Part shown: positions 36,622 through 45,981 of the stretch, piece after piece | How the letters are laid out: the number at the start of each line of letters is the position of its first letter | Position numbering within the stretch: position 1 is the first letter of the stretch | Assembly (NCBI GenBank): GCA_949291125.1 | Contig: CASEUJ010000015.1 | Location: 87,833 to 151,832, forward strand | Direction of reading: 5' to 3' | DNA length: 64,000 nt | From: an uncultured Ruminococcus sp. | GTDB lineage: Bacteria > Bacillota > Clostridia > Oscillospirales > Ruminococcaceae | Program-made: the position numbers and the translations under genes | The notes under the pieces: model-generated | Seen by the model: the letters and a program-made list of their open reading frames with translations, nothing else | Databases searched by the model: none | Told to the model about the DNA's origin: nothing

Positions 36622-37911
36622 TTGGATAAATTTGTCATTCATGGCGGACATCGCCTGTCTGGAGAAATCGAAGTCAGCGGCGCAAAGAATGCAGCAGTTG
36701 CACTCATACCGGCTGTGCTGCTTTCTGACGAGCCGTGTATTTTAGAAAACGTCCCGGATATCAGTGACGTTTCCATCAGCCTGCGCATTTTGTGTGAAAT
36801 GGGTGCCCAGGTAGAGTATCTGAATAAGACGACCGTGCGCATTTCGGCACAGGGTCTGACCAGTTTTTGCGTGCCGTATGAGAGTGCGCGGAAAATGCGT
36901 GCATCGTATTATTTTCTCGGCGCACTTTTGGGACGTTATGGTAAGGCACGAGTATCCATGCCCGGCGGATGTCCGCTTGGCGACCGGCCGATTGACCAGC
37001 ATCTGAAGGCGTTTGCTGCCCTCGGCGCAAAGTGCAGCATTGAACATGGCATGGTGGATCTTGTGGCAGATGAGCTTGTCGGCAGCCAGATTTACTTAGA
37101 TGTCGTATCCGTTGGTGCGACAATGAACGCCATGCTTGCGGCAGTGCGTGCAAGAGGACTGACGGTGATTGAAAATGCGGCAAAAGAACCGCATATTGTC
37201 GACCTTGCAAACTTTTTGAACTCGATGGGGGCAGACATCATGGGCGCCGGTACGGATGTGATTAAGATTCGCGGTGTCGAGCGTCTGCATGGTGCGGTGT
37301 ATTCCGTGATCCCTGACCAGATTGAGGCTGGTACCTTTATGATCGCGGCGGCGGCGACCGGCGGCGATGTCTTGGTGACCAATGTCATTCCGAAACACTT
37401 AGAACCGATCTCAAGCAAGTTGCGCAAGATCGGCGTAAATATTGAAGAATTTGATGACAGTGTGCGTGTTTGGGTCGATGGGCCGCTTGTACGCACCAAT
37501 GTCAAGACCATGCCGCATCCGGGTTTCCCGACGGATATGCAGCCGCAGATTACGACCCTTCTGACGCTGGCTGAAGGCACGAGTATCATTACAGAAGGCG
37601 TCTGGGAACAGCGTTTCCGCTATGTGGATGAGCTGCGTCGGATGGGTGCGGATATTTCCGTAGATGGCAAGGTCGCCGTTGTCGAAGGCGTTGGGAAGCT
37701 GACCGGCGCTCCGGTAAAGGCGTGTGATCTGCGTGCAGGTGCGGCACTCATCATCGCCGGACTTGCGGCGCGCGGCGTCACCGAGATTGAGGATATCTAT
37801 CACATTGAGCGCGGTTATGCGAACTTAGATGCAAAGCTCCGGGAGATCGGTGCGGATATTCAGAAGGTTTCAGAACCAACTGCACACGCAGAATTGAAAG
37901 AGGCGCTTTGA
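36622..37911 (+). CDS. murA: UDP-N-acetylglucosamine 1-carboxyvinyltransferase (MurA)
   Basis: 429 residues. It transfers enolpyruvate from PEP to UDP-GlcNAc, the first committed step of peptidoglycan synthesis, and is the fosfomycin target. GAKNAA (PEP site) lies near residue 20 and the catalytic cysteine in MPGGCPLGDRPID near residue 117. Start TTG at 36622 with AAAGGAG 8 bases upstream. Firmicutes often have two paralogues (MurA1/MurA2); which one this is cannot be decided here. A terminator follows. Confidence 0.96.
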   Translation: MDKFVIHGGHRLSGEIEVSGAKNAAVALIPAVLLSDEPCILENVPDISDVSISLRILCEMGAQVEYLNKTTVRISAQGLTSFCVPYESARKMRASYYFLGALLGRYGKARVSMPGGCPLGDRPIDQHLKAFAALGAKCSIEHGMVDLVADELVGSQIYLDVVSVGATMNAMLAAVRARGLTVIENAAKEPHIVDLANFLNSMGADIMGAGTDVIKIRGVERLHGAVYSVIPDQIEAGTFMIAAAATGGDVLVTNVIPKHLEPISSKLRKIGVNIEEFDDSVRVWVDGPLVRTNVKTMPHPGFPTDMQPQITTLLTLAEGTSIITEGVWEQRFRYVDELRRMGADISVDGKVAVVEGVGKLTGAPVKACDLRAGAALIIAGLAARGVTEIEDIYHIERGYANLDAKLREIGADIQKVSEPTAHAELKEAL

Positions 37912-37940
37912 GATAAATTTATTTAATTCAATTAAGATTC

Positions 37941-37973
37941 AAAAGCCGTCAAGTGATATGACGGCTTTCGTTG
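37941..37973 (+). terminator. Terminator of murA
   Basis: AAAGCCGTCA pairs perfectly with TGACGGCTTT around a 7-base loop; the following tract TTTCGTTG is only moderately T-rich. Confidence 0.8.
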
Positions 37974-37997
37974 TAGCGTTAAAAAGCAGGTTGTGTG

Positions 37998-38513
37998 ATG
38001 AAAAGGAAGGAAACGCACCAGATAGTTGCATTTTGCTATGGAATATTTCTGGCATTGTGCATGACATATTGTACCGTGTCGGCGAATTCCTCATGGTACT
38101 GGATCTCAGAAAAGCGTCCCTACGATATATTGCCGTGGGTTGTGTTGGGTACGCTTTTGGTTGAAATTACGGCGGTTCGTGTGATTGCAGGATGTAAACC
38201 GCTTTGGAAGACGATGCTGGTGATTGTCTTTGGAAATGCGGTGTCATTTTTATTTCCGTGGATATTTCTGATGAAGGTTCCGATCGTGGGTGGCATGACA
38301 TGGCAGGAATATGTTGAGTACGCTCCTGTATATACGGTTGGAGTTGGGTTTTTGTTTCTCACACTTGTGATCGAATTTCCGCTGGGGTATTTTTTACTGC
38401 GAAAAAATACCACCCACCGCATACGTTTACTTTTCGTATTGATTGGCAGCAATCTTGTTACCACTGTTGGAACCGCGGCGGTGGAGCGGATGATTTGTTA
38501 TGGCGCATGGTGA
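37998..38513 (+). CDS. Small polytopic membrane protein, unknown
   Basis: 171 residues with four hydrophobic helices (about residues 10-28, 45-62, 70-92 and 110-135) and a weaker fifth near 145-165. No family recognised. ATG 37998 with AGCAGG about 7 bases upstream; GTG three bases earlier is an alternative. It stands between murA and the walJ-like gene in the same direction. Confidence 0.7.
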   Translation: MKRKETHQIVAFCYGIFLALCMTYCTVSANSSWYWISEKRPYDILPWVVLGTLLVEITAVRVIAGCKPLWKTMLVIVFGNAVSFLFPWIFLMKVPIVGGMTWQEYVEYAPVYTVGVGFLFLTLVIEFPLGYFLLRKNTTHRIRLLFVLIGSNLVTTVGTAAVERMICYGAW

Positions 38514-38548
38514 GATACTGCGAAGCGCCGCTTTAGGGAGGAATTAAA

Positions 38549-39343
38549 TTGTCAAAATTTTATTCGCTTTTCAGTTCCAGCAAGGGCAATGCATCTTTTG
38601 TCGGAAGCCCGGCCGGCGGCGTACTGGTGGATGCCGGGGTTTCGTGCCGAAAGCTGACCAGATCGCTGAAAGCACACGGCATTTCCGAAGAAGCGGTACA
38701 GGCGATTTTTATCACACACAGCCATAGCGACCATATCGCGGGACTGCGCGTTTTTTTGGGAAAGTACAACGTCCCGGTCTATGCGACGGCAGAAACAATC
38801 GCTGAGATCCGTAGGACAGTCAGCCTGCCTGAAGATGCCGTGCTATACGAAATAGAAGTGCAAAAGCCTGTGTATGCGGCAGAGATCGCGGCAGTGGCGT
38901 TTCCGACGATGCATGACGCACCCGGCAGCTGTGGCTATCGATTTATCATGCCGGATGGTCAGACCTGTGCCGTGTGTACAGACCTTGGCTGTGTGACGCC
39001 GGAGGTGGAGAAGGGTGTTCAGGGGGCAGATCTGGTGCTACTGGAGGCGAACTATGATCCCGGCATGCTTCGCACCGGACCCTATCCCGATTATTTGCAG
39101 AAGCGCATCCGCGGCAGCTATGGCCATTTGGCAAACGGCGACAGTGCGGCGTTCGCGGAAAAACTCATACATAACGGCACCACACGTCTGGTGCTGGGAC
39201 ATCTGAGCGAACAGAATAATACCATGCCACTTGCGGAACAGACTGTACAGGAGCATCTGGACGAAGAGGGCATGCGGCGCGGACAGGACTTTCTCCTCTC
39301 AGTGGCATCGCCAGAGGGACTTTATGAGGCGGTGATCTTCTGA
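38549..39343 (+). CDS. MBL-fold metallo-hydrolase, WalJ/YycJ-like
   Basis: 264 residues. Metal-binding motif HSHSDH near residue 53-58, further histidine in MHDAPGS, aspartate in CTDLGCV and final histidine in VLGHLSE. YycJ/WalJ proteins are proposed DNA exonucleases linked to the WalRK system; no walRK genes are present here. Start TTG at 38549 after GGAGGAA. The stop overlaps the rlmH start by one base (TGATG), indicating coupling; a walJ-rlmH order is common in Firmicutes. Confidence 0.9.
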   Translation: MSKFYSLFSSSKGNASFVGSPAGGVLVDAGVSCRKLTRSLKAHGISEEAVQAIFITHSHSDHIAGLRVFLGKYNVPVYATAETIAEIRRTVSLPEDAVLYEIEVQKPVYAAEIAAVAFPTMHDAPGSCGYRFIMPDGQTCAVCTDLGCVTPEVEKGVQGADLVLLEANYDPGMLRTGPYPDYLQKRIRGSYGHLANGDSAAFAEKLIHNGTTRLVLGHLSEQNNTMPLAEQTVQEHLDEEGMRRGQDFLLSVASPEGLYEAVIF

Positions 39344-39822
39344 TGCAGACGATTCAGATTTTAGCGCTGGGGAAGTGCAAGGAGTCGTACCTGCGCGAAG
39401 CGTGTAAGGAGTATGAAAAGCGGCTTTCGCGGTTTTGCAAACTCGACATCCTCGAAATCGAGCCGGCGTCGCTGCCGCAGAATCCGTCTGACCGTGAAAT
39501 TGTACAGGCGCTGGAAAAAGAGAGCGAGATGCTGTTCAAACGCATCAAAGGGTATTGCATCGCCATGTGCATTGAGGGCAAGATGCTCGACAGTCCGGGA
39601 CTGGCGAAAAAAATCGAAGCAGCAGCCGACGGCGGCGAGAGCGGCGCAGTGACGTTTTGTATCGGCAGTTCGTATGGACTTGCGACCGAAGTGAAGCGGC
39701 GCGCCGATCTGCGGCTTTCGATGTCGGCGATGACGTTTCCGCACCAGCTGGCGCGGGTGATGCTATTGGAACAGATCTACCGCAGTTATCAGATTATAGG
39801 CGGTACGAAATATCATAAATGA
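39343..39822 (+). CDS. rlmH: 23S rRNA (pseudouridine1915-N3)-methyltransferase RlmH
   Basis: 159 residues, standard for this SPOUT methyltransferase that modifies helix 69 on the 70S ribosome. The C-terminal segment MTFPHQLARVMLLEQIYRSY and the tail GTKYHK are diagnostic; the SAM-binding knot includes CIGSSYGL. Translationally coupled to the upstream MBL-fold gene. Confidence 0.96.
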   Translation: MQTIQILALGKCKESYLREACKEYEKRLSRFCKLDILEIEPASLPQNPSDREIVQALEKESEMLFKRIKGYCIAMCIEGKMLDSPGLAKKIEAAADGGESGAVTFCIGSSYGLATEVKRRADLRLSMSAMTFPHQLARVMLLEQIYRSYQIIGGTKYHK

Positions 39823-39841
39823 GAAAAGAGCGTGAACAGAT

Positions 39842-40459
39842 ATGAAAGGCTATCGGCTCAGTGTCATTCGCCATGGTATGACGGCGGCGAATGAAAAAGG
39901 CATTTACATCGGTCAGACGGACTATGCACTCTCAGATAAGGGTGCGGCGGAGCTGTTAGCGAAGACCGACGAGTATGTCTACCCGAACGTTGCACGTGTC
40001 TACAGCAGTCCGCTGAAACGCTGTATCGAAACGGCAGAGCTATTGTTTCCGGATACGACGATCCAGACGGTGGACAATCTCATGGAGATGAACCTTGGCA
40101 CATTTGAGGGAAAATCGTCGGACGAGCTTGTGGGCAAGGAAGAATTCCGGGAATGGCTGAGGGGCGGTATGGATGCGCGACCCCCGCAGGGTGAGAGCGT
40201 CAAGGAAGTGCAGCTGCGGATCTTCCGGGCACTACGTGAGATCGTTATGGACATGATGCAGGAAGATTTGCTTCACTGCGCTGTCATCACTCATGCAGGG
40301 ATCATTGCGAATATGCTTGCTGGCTTTGGGTTGCCGAAGATTCCGGCGGATCAGCTGCAATGTGCGCCGGGTGAGGGCTTTGATATTCATGTGACGGCAG
40401 ACCTCTGGCAGCGTTCGCAGGTGTTTGAGATCTTAGGGATGGTGCCATATCAGGAATAA
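39842..40459 (+). CDS. Histidine phosphatase family protein (CobC/phosphoglycerate-mutase-like)
   Basis: 205 residues with the phosphohistidine motif RHGMTAANE near residue 10, the second arginine in SSPLKRCIETAE, the acid in MNLGTFEGK and the second histidine in THAGIIANML. The best resemblance is alpha-ribazole phosphatase CobC, but no cobalamin genes are near, so a general phosphatase is as likely. It follows rlmH by 19 bases. Confidence 0.9.
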   Translation: MKGYRLSVIRHGMTAANEKGIYIGQTDYALSDKGAAELLAKTDEYVYPNVARVYSSPLKRCIETAELLFPDTTIQTVDNLMEMNLGTFEGKSSDELVGKEEFREWLRGGMDARPPQGESVKEVQLRIFRALREIVMDMMQEDLLHCAVITHAGIIANMLAGFGLPKIPADQLQCAPGEGFDIHVTADLWQRSQVFEILGMVPYQE

Positions 40460-40473
40460 ATGAAATCGAAATA

Positions 40474-40519
40474 AAATACGTCCGATGCTGGCTTTGTTCA
40501 ACGTGCATCGGACGTATTT
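40474..40519. terminator. Perfect 15-bp hairpin between convergent genes
   Basis: AAATACGTCCGATGC and GCATCGGACGTATTT pair perfectly around a 16-base loop, with AT-rich flanks on both sides. It can stop the histidine phosphatase transcript and the reverse-strand UDPGP transcript. Confidence 0.85.
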
Positions 40520-40668
40520 ATATTATCTGTTCTTATTTTTTTGCGTCGTCTGGAGTTTGTTTTTCCTGCATATAACATCTTGGCCTGTTGTTTTTGTTTC
40601 GCATAGACCCATAATGTGAATTTCTCTGCAAGATGGATCAGGACATCTGGATTGATGATGCGGCGCAT
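40498..40668 (-). CDS. Possible 56-residue basic protein after the pyrophosphorylase
   Basis: The ATG immediately abuts the stop codon of the UDPGP gene (TAA-ATG). The frame reads MRRIINPDVLIHLAEKFTLW near the start and ends with an Arg/Lys-rich tail containing SRRRKK. Its last codons lie inside the terminator hairpin, which counts against it. The absence of a gap to the previous gene and its helical start argue in favour. Doubtful. Confidence 0.35.
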   Translation of the reverse strand: MRRIINPDVLIHLAEKFTLWVYAKQKQQAKMLYAGKTNSRRRKKIRTDNINTSDAR

Positions 40669-41898
40669 TTATAACACCACGCCATTTTGCTCAAGCAGTG
40701 CCTGTGCGGTCTCGACCGAGTCTACACCTGTGGCGTTTTTCACCGGTGCAAACTCTTTGCTGCGGTCTACTTCAAATGCCAGACAGCTCTCTTGCATGTG
40801 CACCATATCCAGCACAAGCGTTTCAAACTTGTATGCGTTCGGTGCTTCCGGATGGATGAGCGTTTTTCCATCTTCGCCAAGATATGGAATCTTTTTATGC
40901 GCTACATGCAGGGGAAAATCTGACCCGAGCGTTTTCATCAGCGCATCCACCCGGAACAGATAGTTTAGGATTACACCAAACCGGTACGCAAGTGTACCGT
41001 CTGCATTGCGAAGCGTGCGCATTTCTTCCGTCATTTCGTAATACTCCACGATTGACGGCTTTCCGTCTTCGAGACACAGCACCCCGACGCGTTCATCCGG
41101 TGCGGCCTTGCTGACCACCTTGCTGCCGGAGATACAGCCCGATGCAATCGTTGCGCCAATAAACAGAGGATCGGCGATCTGCTGTAACACGTTGTCCACT
41201 GCAAAGACGTTGAGCCACTCTACGCCGAATTCGTTGATTTTTTTGAGCAATCCAGCACGCTGCATCGATGAGAACCAGCCGCCGTTTCCATTTGGTGTGA
41301 GGACGATCTCGCTGGGAGATTTCATGAGGATCTTACCGTTCTCCGCGATCGCCGGTTCGGTTTCCTGTTGGAAAAAGAGCACATGTCCGGCGCTGTATCC
41401 GAAATAGTGGTGGGTTTGGAAGAAGGCGCGTGTTTCGGCGTCGTTATCCTTGCTGGTCATGATGAGCAGTGGGACATATGCGCCTGCTTCGTCTGTTACA
41501 CGCTTGAGGTTTTCGATCAGACATTCGAAGATATAGAGGTTTCGTGTTTTGCCTATGTTGAACATGCCCTTGGGATGTGTGAATCCAAGACGTGAGCCTT
41601 GTCCACCGGCAAGCAGCACTGCACCGACCTTTCCAGTGCGGATGGCTTCTAAGCCAATCTCACGATAGCGTGCTGCGTCTTTCTTGATCTCTTCCAGCGT
41701 CAGTGCACCGAGCGGTTCAAATTTGCCGCGCTTTTGTTCCAATGCACTTAAATCGCGAAACTGTGGTCGATCAAGATCAAGCCCATCGATCTGTTTGAGC
41801 AGACAGGTCTGCTGCTCTGGCGAGAGTGTTTCGTAATACTTTAATAAATGGGACTGGCGGTGTGCCGCCAAAAAGTCCTGCGCCTGTTGATAGTCCAT
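40669..41898 (-). CDS. UDPGP-family nucleotidyltransferase (UDP-sugar pyrophosphorylase)
   Basis: 409 residues of the UDPGP type 1 family, the eukaryotic-like UTP:sugar-1-phosphate uridylyltransferases. The nucleotide-binding motif LLAGGQGSRLGFTHPKGMF lies near residues 94-112, with PNGNGGW and the downstream NAYKFETLVLD segment. UTP + GlcNAc-1-P or glucose-1-P to UDP-sugar is the expected reaction; the substrate is not settled by sequence. The usual bacterial enzymes are GlmU or GalU, which are a different fold family. It has its own promoter and AAAGGAAC upstream. Confidence 0.9.
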   Translation of the reverse strand: MDYQQAQDFLAAHRQSHLLKYYETLSPEQQTCLLKQIDGLDLDRPQFRDLSALEQKRGKFEPLGALTLEEIKKDAARYREIGLEAIRTGKVGAVLLAGGQGSRLGFTHPKGMFNIGKTRNLYIFECLIENLKRVTDEAGAYVPLLIMTSKDNDAETRAFFQTHHYFGYSAGHVLFFQQETEPAIAENGKILMKSPSEIVLTPNGNGGWFSSMQRAGLLKKINEFGVEWLNVFAVDNVLQQIADPLFIGATIASGCISGSKVVSKAAPDERVGVLCLEDGKPSIVEYYEMTEEMRTLRNADGTLAYRFGVILNYLFRVDALMKTLGSDFPLHVAHKKIPYLGEDGKTLIHPEAPNAYKFETLVLDMVHMQESCLAFEVDRSKEFAPVKNATGVDSVETAQALLEQNGVVL

Positions 41899-42047
41899 AA
41901 TTTTTTGTTCCTTTCTCTTGACAGCTTCCCCCTATCGTCATTGTCATAATGTTGGCTGTGCCATGCTGTCATAGATTTTTTGGTTGCATTATTGTTTGCT
42001 GATTGCTGCATAGACCCGCACTGCGCGTCATGTGTGATGATATAATC

Positions 42048-42076
42048 AGTATACCATATCTGATGCAAAAAAACAA
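42048..42076 (-). promoter_or_regulatory. Promoter of the UDPGP gene
   Basis: Reverse strand TTGTTT, 17 bases, TATACT with an extended -10 (TGG before TATACT). The leader is about 140 bases. The stretch 42077-42261 is AT-rich with no gene visible. Confidence 0.65.
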
Positions 42077-42261
42077 GTAAATATGAAAAAAACATGGTAA
42101 TTTGCAAATGATTTGAGGAAAAATATCCCAAATAAATGTTGCATTGTAGTGCTTTTTAGCGAAAACTTTATTTTTTAAGTTACGTGGAACGATCGATGTA
42201 ATGAAATTTCGGAGTTCACAAAAAATTTACATAAAAAAATTGAGAAAAAACGTCAAATCCC

Positions 42262-42290
42262 TTGCAATCTCCGGGAAAGTATGCTAAAAT
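42262..42290 (+). promoter_or_regulatory. Promoter of the S10-spc-alpha ribosomal supercluster
   Basis: TTGCAA, 17 bases, TAAAAT. It is the only good promoter I find before rpsJ; the mRNA would begin near 42297. Confidence 0.8.
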
Positions 42291-42296
42291 ATATAA

Positions 42297-42592
42297 GCTT
42301 GATTGCAAAAGATATGCGTTGAAGTGAAAGGTTGCCGGCGGTGTGCCGGGTAATTTTCATGGAGTATGTCCGATTTTAAACCGGGCGGATCAGGATAACG
42401 GACACTGTTTGTGTTGCATCTGTACAGAAAGGAAAATTCTGTACATGTGGGACATTTGTCTGTATTGGCTCGGAGGCAATGGTTTCCGGGTTATTTTTAT
42501 GCGTGCGGGTTGGAAACACCCGGCTGCGTGGATATCCTGATGGGGTGTGAGAAGCACTCCGGTCCCCTAAAATAGTGAGGAGGCGAAAAGTA
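42297..42592 (+). other. Structured 5' leader of the ribosomal supercluster
   Basis: About 295 bases, no convincing open frame. Hairpins: TGTACAGAA pairs perfectly with TTCTGTACA at 42421-42445; CCGGGTT-like and ACCCGG segments pair around 42488-42525. Leaders of this operon bind a ribosomal protein (L4 in enterobacteria) for autoregulation, so this is a candidate control element, but it matches no class I can name. Confidence 0.5.
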
Positions 42593-42907
42593 ATGGCAGT
42601 CAACGAAAAAATCAGAGTCAAGATCAAGGGTTATGAGCATGCAACAGTCGATGCTGCTGCTGCAAAGATCGTAGAAGCTGCAAAGAGAAGTGGCTCTCAG
42701 GTTTCGGGTCCGATCCCGCTCCCGACCGATAAGGAGATCATTACCATCCTGCGTGCGACACACAAGTATAAGGATAGCCGTGAGCAGTTCGAACGTCGTA
42801 CGCACAAGAGACTGATCGATGTGATCCGTCCGACTCAGAAGACGACAGATGCGCTGCAGAAGCTGGAGATTCCGGCTGGTGTAGACATTGTCATGGAGCT
42901 TAAGTAA
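42593..42907 (+). CDS. rpsJ: 30S ribosomal protein S10
   Basis: 104 residues, usual length; first gene of the cluster. It sits in the 30S head and also pairs with NusB in antitermination. Core segments GPIPLPT and [10 protein letters not shown] are visible. GAGGAGG precedes ATG 42593; the upstream in-frame start at 42575 is inside the Shine-Dalgarno region. The 106-base gap to rplC can fold (ATGACGGCA with TGCCGTC). Confidence 0.97.
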   Translation: MAVNEKIRVKIKGYEHATVDAAAAKIVEAAKRSGSQVSGPIPLPTDKEIITILRATHKYKDSREQFERRTHKRLIDVIRPTQKTTDALQKLEIPAGVDIVMELK

Positions 42908-43013
42908 GTCTTGCGATGGCTCCGCGCGGTGAAAAAAGCCACCGCATGACGGCAGAATGTGCCGTCGGTCATGTTGGCGAATGTCAACCAATAACCAATA
43001 GGAGGAAACGAGA

Positions 43014-43646
43014 ATGCAGAAGGCAATTATCGGCAAGAAGATCGGCATGACTCAGATCTTCGATGAGGCCGGAAAAGTCATTCCGGTAACAGTTGTAGAA
43101 GCTGGCCCGTGCGTTGTGATCCAGAAGAAAACGATGGAAAACGATGGCTATGAGGCGGTACAGCTCGGCTATGGCGATGTGACAGCAAAGCATGTGACAA
43201 AGCCGATGCAGGGGCATTTCGCAAAGGGGAATGTTGCTGCAAAGAGAACACTGAAAGAATTTCGTCTGGCAGACTGCACATCTCTGAATGTGGGCGATGT
43301 CATCAAGGCAGACACGTTCGCAGCAGGCGACAGCGTCGATGTCAGCGGCACCAGCAAGGGTAAAGGTTTTGCCGGTGCGATCAAGCGCCACAATCAGCAT
43401 AGACTGAAAGAAACACACGGTACCGGCCCGGTTCACCGCCAGGCAGGTTCGATGGGCGCATGCTCTACTCCGTCCCGTATTTATAAGGGCAAGGGCATGG
43501 CAGGCCACATGGGCGCAGAAAAGGTGACAGTACAGAATCTGGAGATCGTAAAGGTCGACAGTGAAAATAACCTCATCGCAGTCAAGGGCGCAATCCCGGG
43601 TGCGAAGGGCGGAATCGTTGTCATCACTGACAGCGTGAAAGCGTAA
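43014..43646 (+). CDS. rplC: 50S ribosomal protein L3
   Basis: 210 residues, starting [16 protein letters not shown]. An early-assembly protein whose loop reaches the peptidyl-transferase centre; the loop segment [14 protein letters not shown] and [10 protein letters not shown] are visible. GGAGGAAACG before ATG. Confidence 0.97.
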   Translation: MQKAIIGKKIGMTQIFDEAGKVIPVTVVEAGPCVVIQKKTMENDGYEAVQLGYGDVTAKHVTKPMQGHFAKGNVAAKRTLKEFRLADCTSLNVGDVIKADTFAAGDSVDVSGTSKGKGFAGAIKRHNQHRLKETHGTGPVHRQAGSMGACSTPSRIYKGKGMAGHMGAEKVTVQNLEIVKVDSENNLIAVKGAIPGAKGGIVVITDSVKA

Positions 43647-43663
43647 GGAAGGAGGAAACAGCA

Positions 43664-44290
43664 ATGGCAAAAATTGCAGTATATGATATGGCAGGTCAGC
43701 AGGTGTCTGAGCTCGAGATCGCAGATGCGGTTTTCGCAGTGACACCGAATGAAGCAGTCATGCATGCGGCAGTTGTCAACTATCTTGCAAACCAGCGTCA
43801 GGGCACGCAGTCTACACTGACTCGCACCGAAGTACGCGGCGGCGGCAGAAAGCCGTGGAGACAGAAGGGTACTGGCCATGCAAGACAGGGCTCCATCCGC
43901 GCTCCGCAGTGGACACACGGCGGCGTGGCACTCGGTCCGAAGCCGAGAAGCTATCGCTATGCACTGACCAAGAAGACAAAGCGCCTGGCAATGAAATCGG
44001 CGCTTTCTACAAAGCTTCTCGATCAGAACCTGATCGTACTCGATACACTGGCATTTGAGAGCTATAAGACAAAGCCGGTTGTGGAAATGCTCAAAGCACT
44101 CGGCGTTGAGGGCAAGGCGATGCTCGTAACCGCGCAGGCGGATCAGAAGGTTGTCAAGAGCGCGGCAAACATCCCGGGTGTCAAGACCGCAGCGGTCAAT
44201 ACCCTGAATGTATATGACATCTTAAACTATGACAAGTTCATCGTTTCGAAGGATGCCGTGGAAAAAATCGAGGAGGTGTATGCAAAGTGA
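43664..44290 (+). CDS. rplD: 50S ribosomal protein L4
   Basis: 208 residues. It lines the exit tunnel with its extended loop ([19 protein letters not shown]), the site of macrolide-resistance changes in other bacteria. In enterobacteria it represses its own operon. The stop overlaps the rplW start by 4 bases. Confidence 0.97.
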   Translation: MAKIAVYDMAGQQVSELEIADAVFAVTPNEAVMHAAVVNYLANQRQGTQSTLTRTEVRGGGRKPWRQKGTGHARQGSIRAPQWTHGGVALGPKPRSYRYALTKKTKRLAMKSALSTKLLDQNLIVLDTLAFESYKTKPVVEMLKALGVEGKAMLVTAQADQKVVKSAANIPGVKTAAVNTLNVYDILNYDKFIVSKDAVEKIEEVYAK

Positions 44291-44610
44291 AAGCACCGCA
44301 GGATATCATTCTGACGCCGGTGATCACCGAGCGCAGCGTGGACGATATGCAAAACAGCAAGTACACCTTCCGTGTTGCAAAGGATGCCAATAAGGTAGAG
44401 ATTGCACAGGCGGCAGAGGCTTTGTTCCAGGTACAGGTATTGAAGGTAAATACCGTAAACTGCACCGGCAAGACCAAGCGCATGGGTCGCTATGAGGGCA
44501 AGCGTCCGGATTACAAGAAGGCTGTGATCACCATCAATCCGGAGCCGACTCCGGATCGCGACGGCAAGAAGCGCAAGGGCACCATCGAGTTCTTCGACGG
44601 CATGTTCTGA
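44287..44610 (+). CDS. rplW: 50S ribosomal protein L23
   Basis: 107 residues, start GTG 44287 overlapping rplD by 4 bases; GAGGTG lies 9 bases upstream. It is located at the tunnel exit and is the docking site for trigger factor and SRP. The typical [19 protein letters not shown] segment is present. Confidence 0.96.
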   Translation: MKAPQDIILTPVITERSVDDMQNSKYTFRVAKDANKVEIAQAAEALFQVQVLKVNTVNCTGKTKRMGRYEGKRPDYKKAVITINPEPTPDRDGKKRKGTIEFFDGMF

Positions 44611-44824
44611 TAGAGGCAGGATAGAAAGAGGCAAGAGGCAAGAGCTGGAACAGCCCTTGCGAATGCCGATTTCTAAATGGCTTGCTTTTGCAGGAGAATC
44701 AAGCGTAAAAAGCATAAGGCTTAGATTCCGAAGCGTCCGGTTTTTTACACAGAAATCTCTTGCATCCAGTATGGGAGTAATGCTCCCGCAAATACAGCAT
44801 TTTGATTAAGGAGTGAAAAGAAGA
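44611..44824 (+). other. Unusually long gap between rplW and rplB with inverted repeats
   Basis: 214 bases without an open frame in a cluster where gaps are usually 10-30 bases. GCAAGAGCTG..CAGCCCTTGC forms a hairpin at about 44638-44660, and later GGGAG..CTCCC at about 44772-44788. It contains no evident promoter. It could be a processing or attenuation site. Confidence 0.5.
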
Positions 44825-45658
44825 ATGGCTATTAAGAGCTATAAACCGACTTCCCCGTCGCGCAGAAATATGACCTGCACCGACTATTCGGGACTGTCGA
44901 AGGTAAAGCCGGAGAAGAGCCTGCTCGAGCCGCTGAAGAAGAACTCGGGTCGCAATAGCTACGGCAGAATCACCGTTCGCCATAGAGGCGGCGGAAACCG
45001 CAGAAAATATCGTGTCATTGACTTCAAGCGCAACAAGGACGGCATCAATGCAACTGTCCTGACGCTCGAATATGATCCGAACAGAAGCGCATTTATCGCA
45101 CTTGTACAGTATGAGGATGGCGAAAAGCGCTATATTATCGCACCGGATGGTCTGAAGGTTGGCGACACCGTTCGCTCTGGCTCTGATGCAGATATCAAGC
45201 CGGGCAATGCTCTCAAGCTCATTGACATCCCGGTAGGTACTTTTATCCATGCGATTGAACTGTATCCGGGCAAGGGCGCACAGCTGGTAAGAAGCGCCGG
45301 CAACATGGCACAGCTGATGGGTAAGGAAGGCGCATATGCCCTGATCCGCCTGCCCTCCGGCGAAATGAGAAGAGTGCCGATCGAATGCCGCGCAACCGTA
45401 GGTCAGGTTTCGAACCTCGATCATGAGAATGTACACTATGGTAAGGCTGGCCGTATGCGTAACAAGGGCTGGAGACCGACTGTCCGTGGTTCTGTTATGA
45501 ACCCGAACGATCACCCGCACGGCGGTGGTGAAGGTAAGTCGCCGATCGGACGTCCGGGTCCGGTTACTCCGTGGGGCAAGCCGGCACTTGGCTATAAGAC
45601 ACGGAAAAAGCACAAGGCATCTGATAAGTTTATCGTAAAGCGCCGTAACGGCAGATAA
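44825..45658 (+). CDS. rplB: 50S ribosomal protein L2
   Basis: 277 residues, an essential protein of the peptidyl-transferase region. The conserved histidine loop [14 protein letters not shown] is intact near residue 225. ATG 44825 begins [21 protein letters not shown] lies about 12 bases upstream. Confidence 0.97.
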   Translation: MAIKSYKPTSPSRRNMTCTDYSGLSKVKPEKSLLEPLKKNSGRNSYGRITVRHRGGGNRRKYRVIDFKRNKDGINATVLTLEYDPNRSAFIALVQYEDGEKRYIIAPDGLKVGDTVRSGSDADIKPGNALKLIDIPVGTFIHAIELYPGKGAQLVRSAGNMAQLMGKEGAYALIRLPSGEMRRVPIECRATVGQVSNLDHENVHYGKAGRMRNKGWRPTVRGSVMNPNDHPHGGGEGKSPIGRPGPVTPWGKPALGYKTRKKHKASDKFIVKRRNGR

Positions 45659-45678
45659 GGGAAAGGAGGCACAATCAA

Positions 45679-45963
45679 ATGAGCAGAAGTATCAAAAAGG
45701 GACCTTATGTCCAGGAAGTCCTCCTCAAGCGTGTGCAGGCAATGAACGAATCCGGAGAGAAGAAGGTTCTGCGTACCTGGAGCCGCTCTTCCACGATTTT
45801 CCCGGATTTCGTAGGACACACCATCGCTGTGCATGACGGCCGCAAGCACGTTCCGGTATATGTTACAGAAGATATGGTAGGACACAAGCTGGGTGAATTT
45901 GCGCCGACCAGAACCTTTAAGGGTCACGCTGGCTCGAAGACATCCAATAACGGTAAGAAGTAA
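45679..45963 (+). CDS. rpsS: 30S ribosomal protein S19
   Basis: 94 residues. It forms a complex with S13 in the 30S head near the A site. Starts [11 protein letters not shown]; the [16 protein letters not shown] core is complete. AAAGGAGG precedes the ATG. Confidence 0.97.
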   Translation: MSRSIKKGPYVQEVLLKRVQAMNESGEKKVLRTWSRSSTIFPDFVGHTIAVHDGRKHVPVYVTEDMVGHKLGEFAPTRTFKGHAGSKTSNNGKK

Positions 45964-45981
45964 GCGGAAGGAGGAGTTCAC

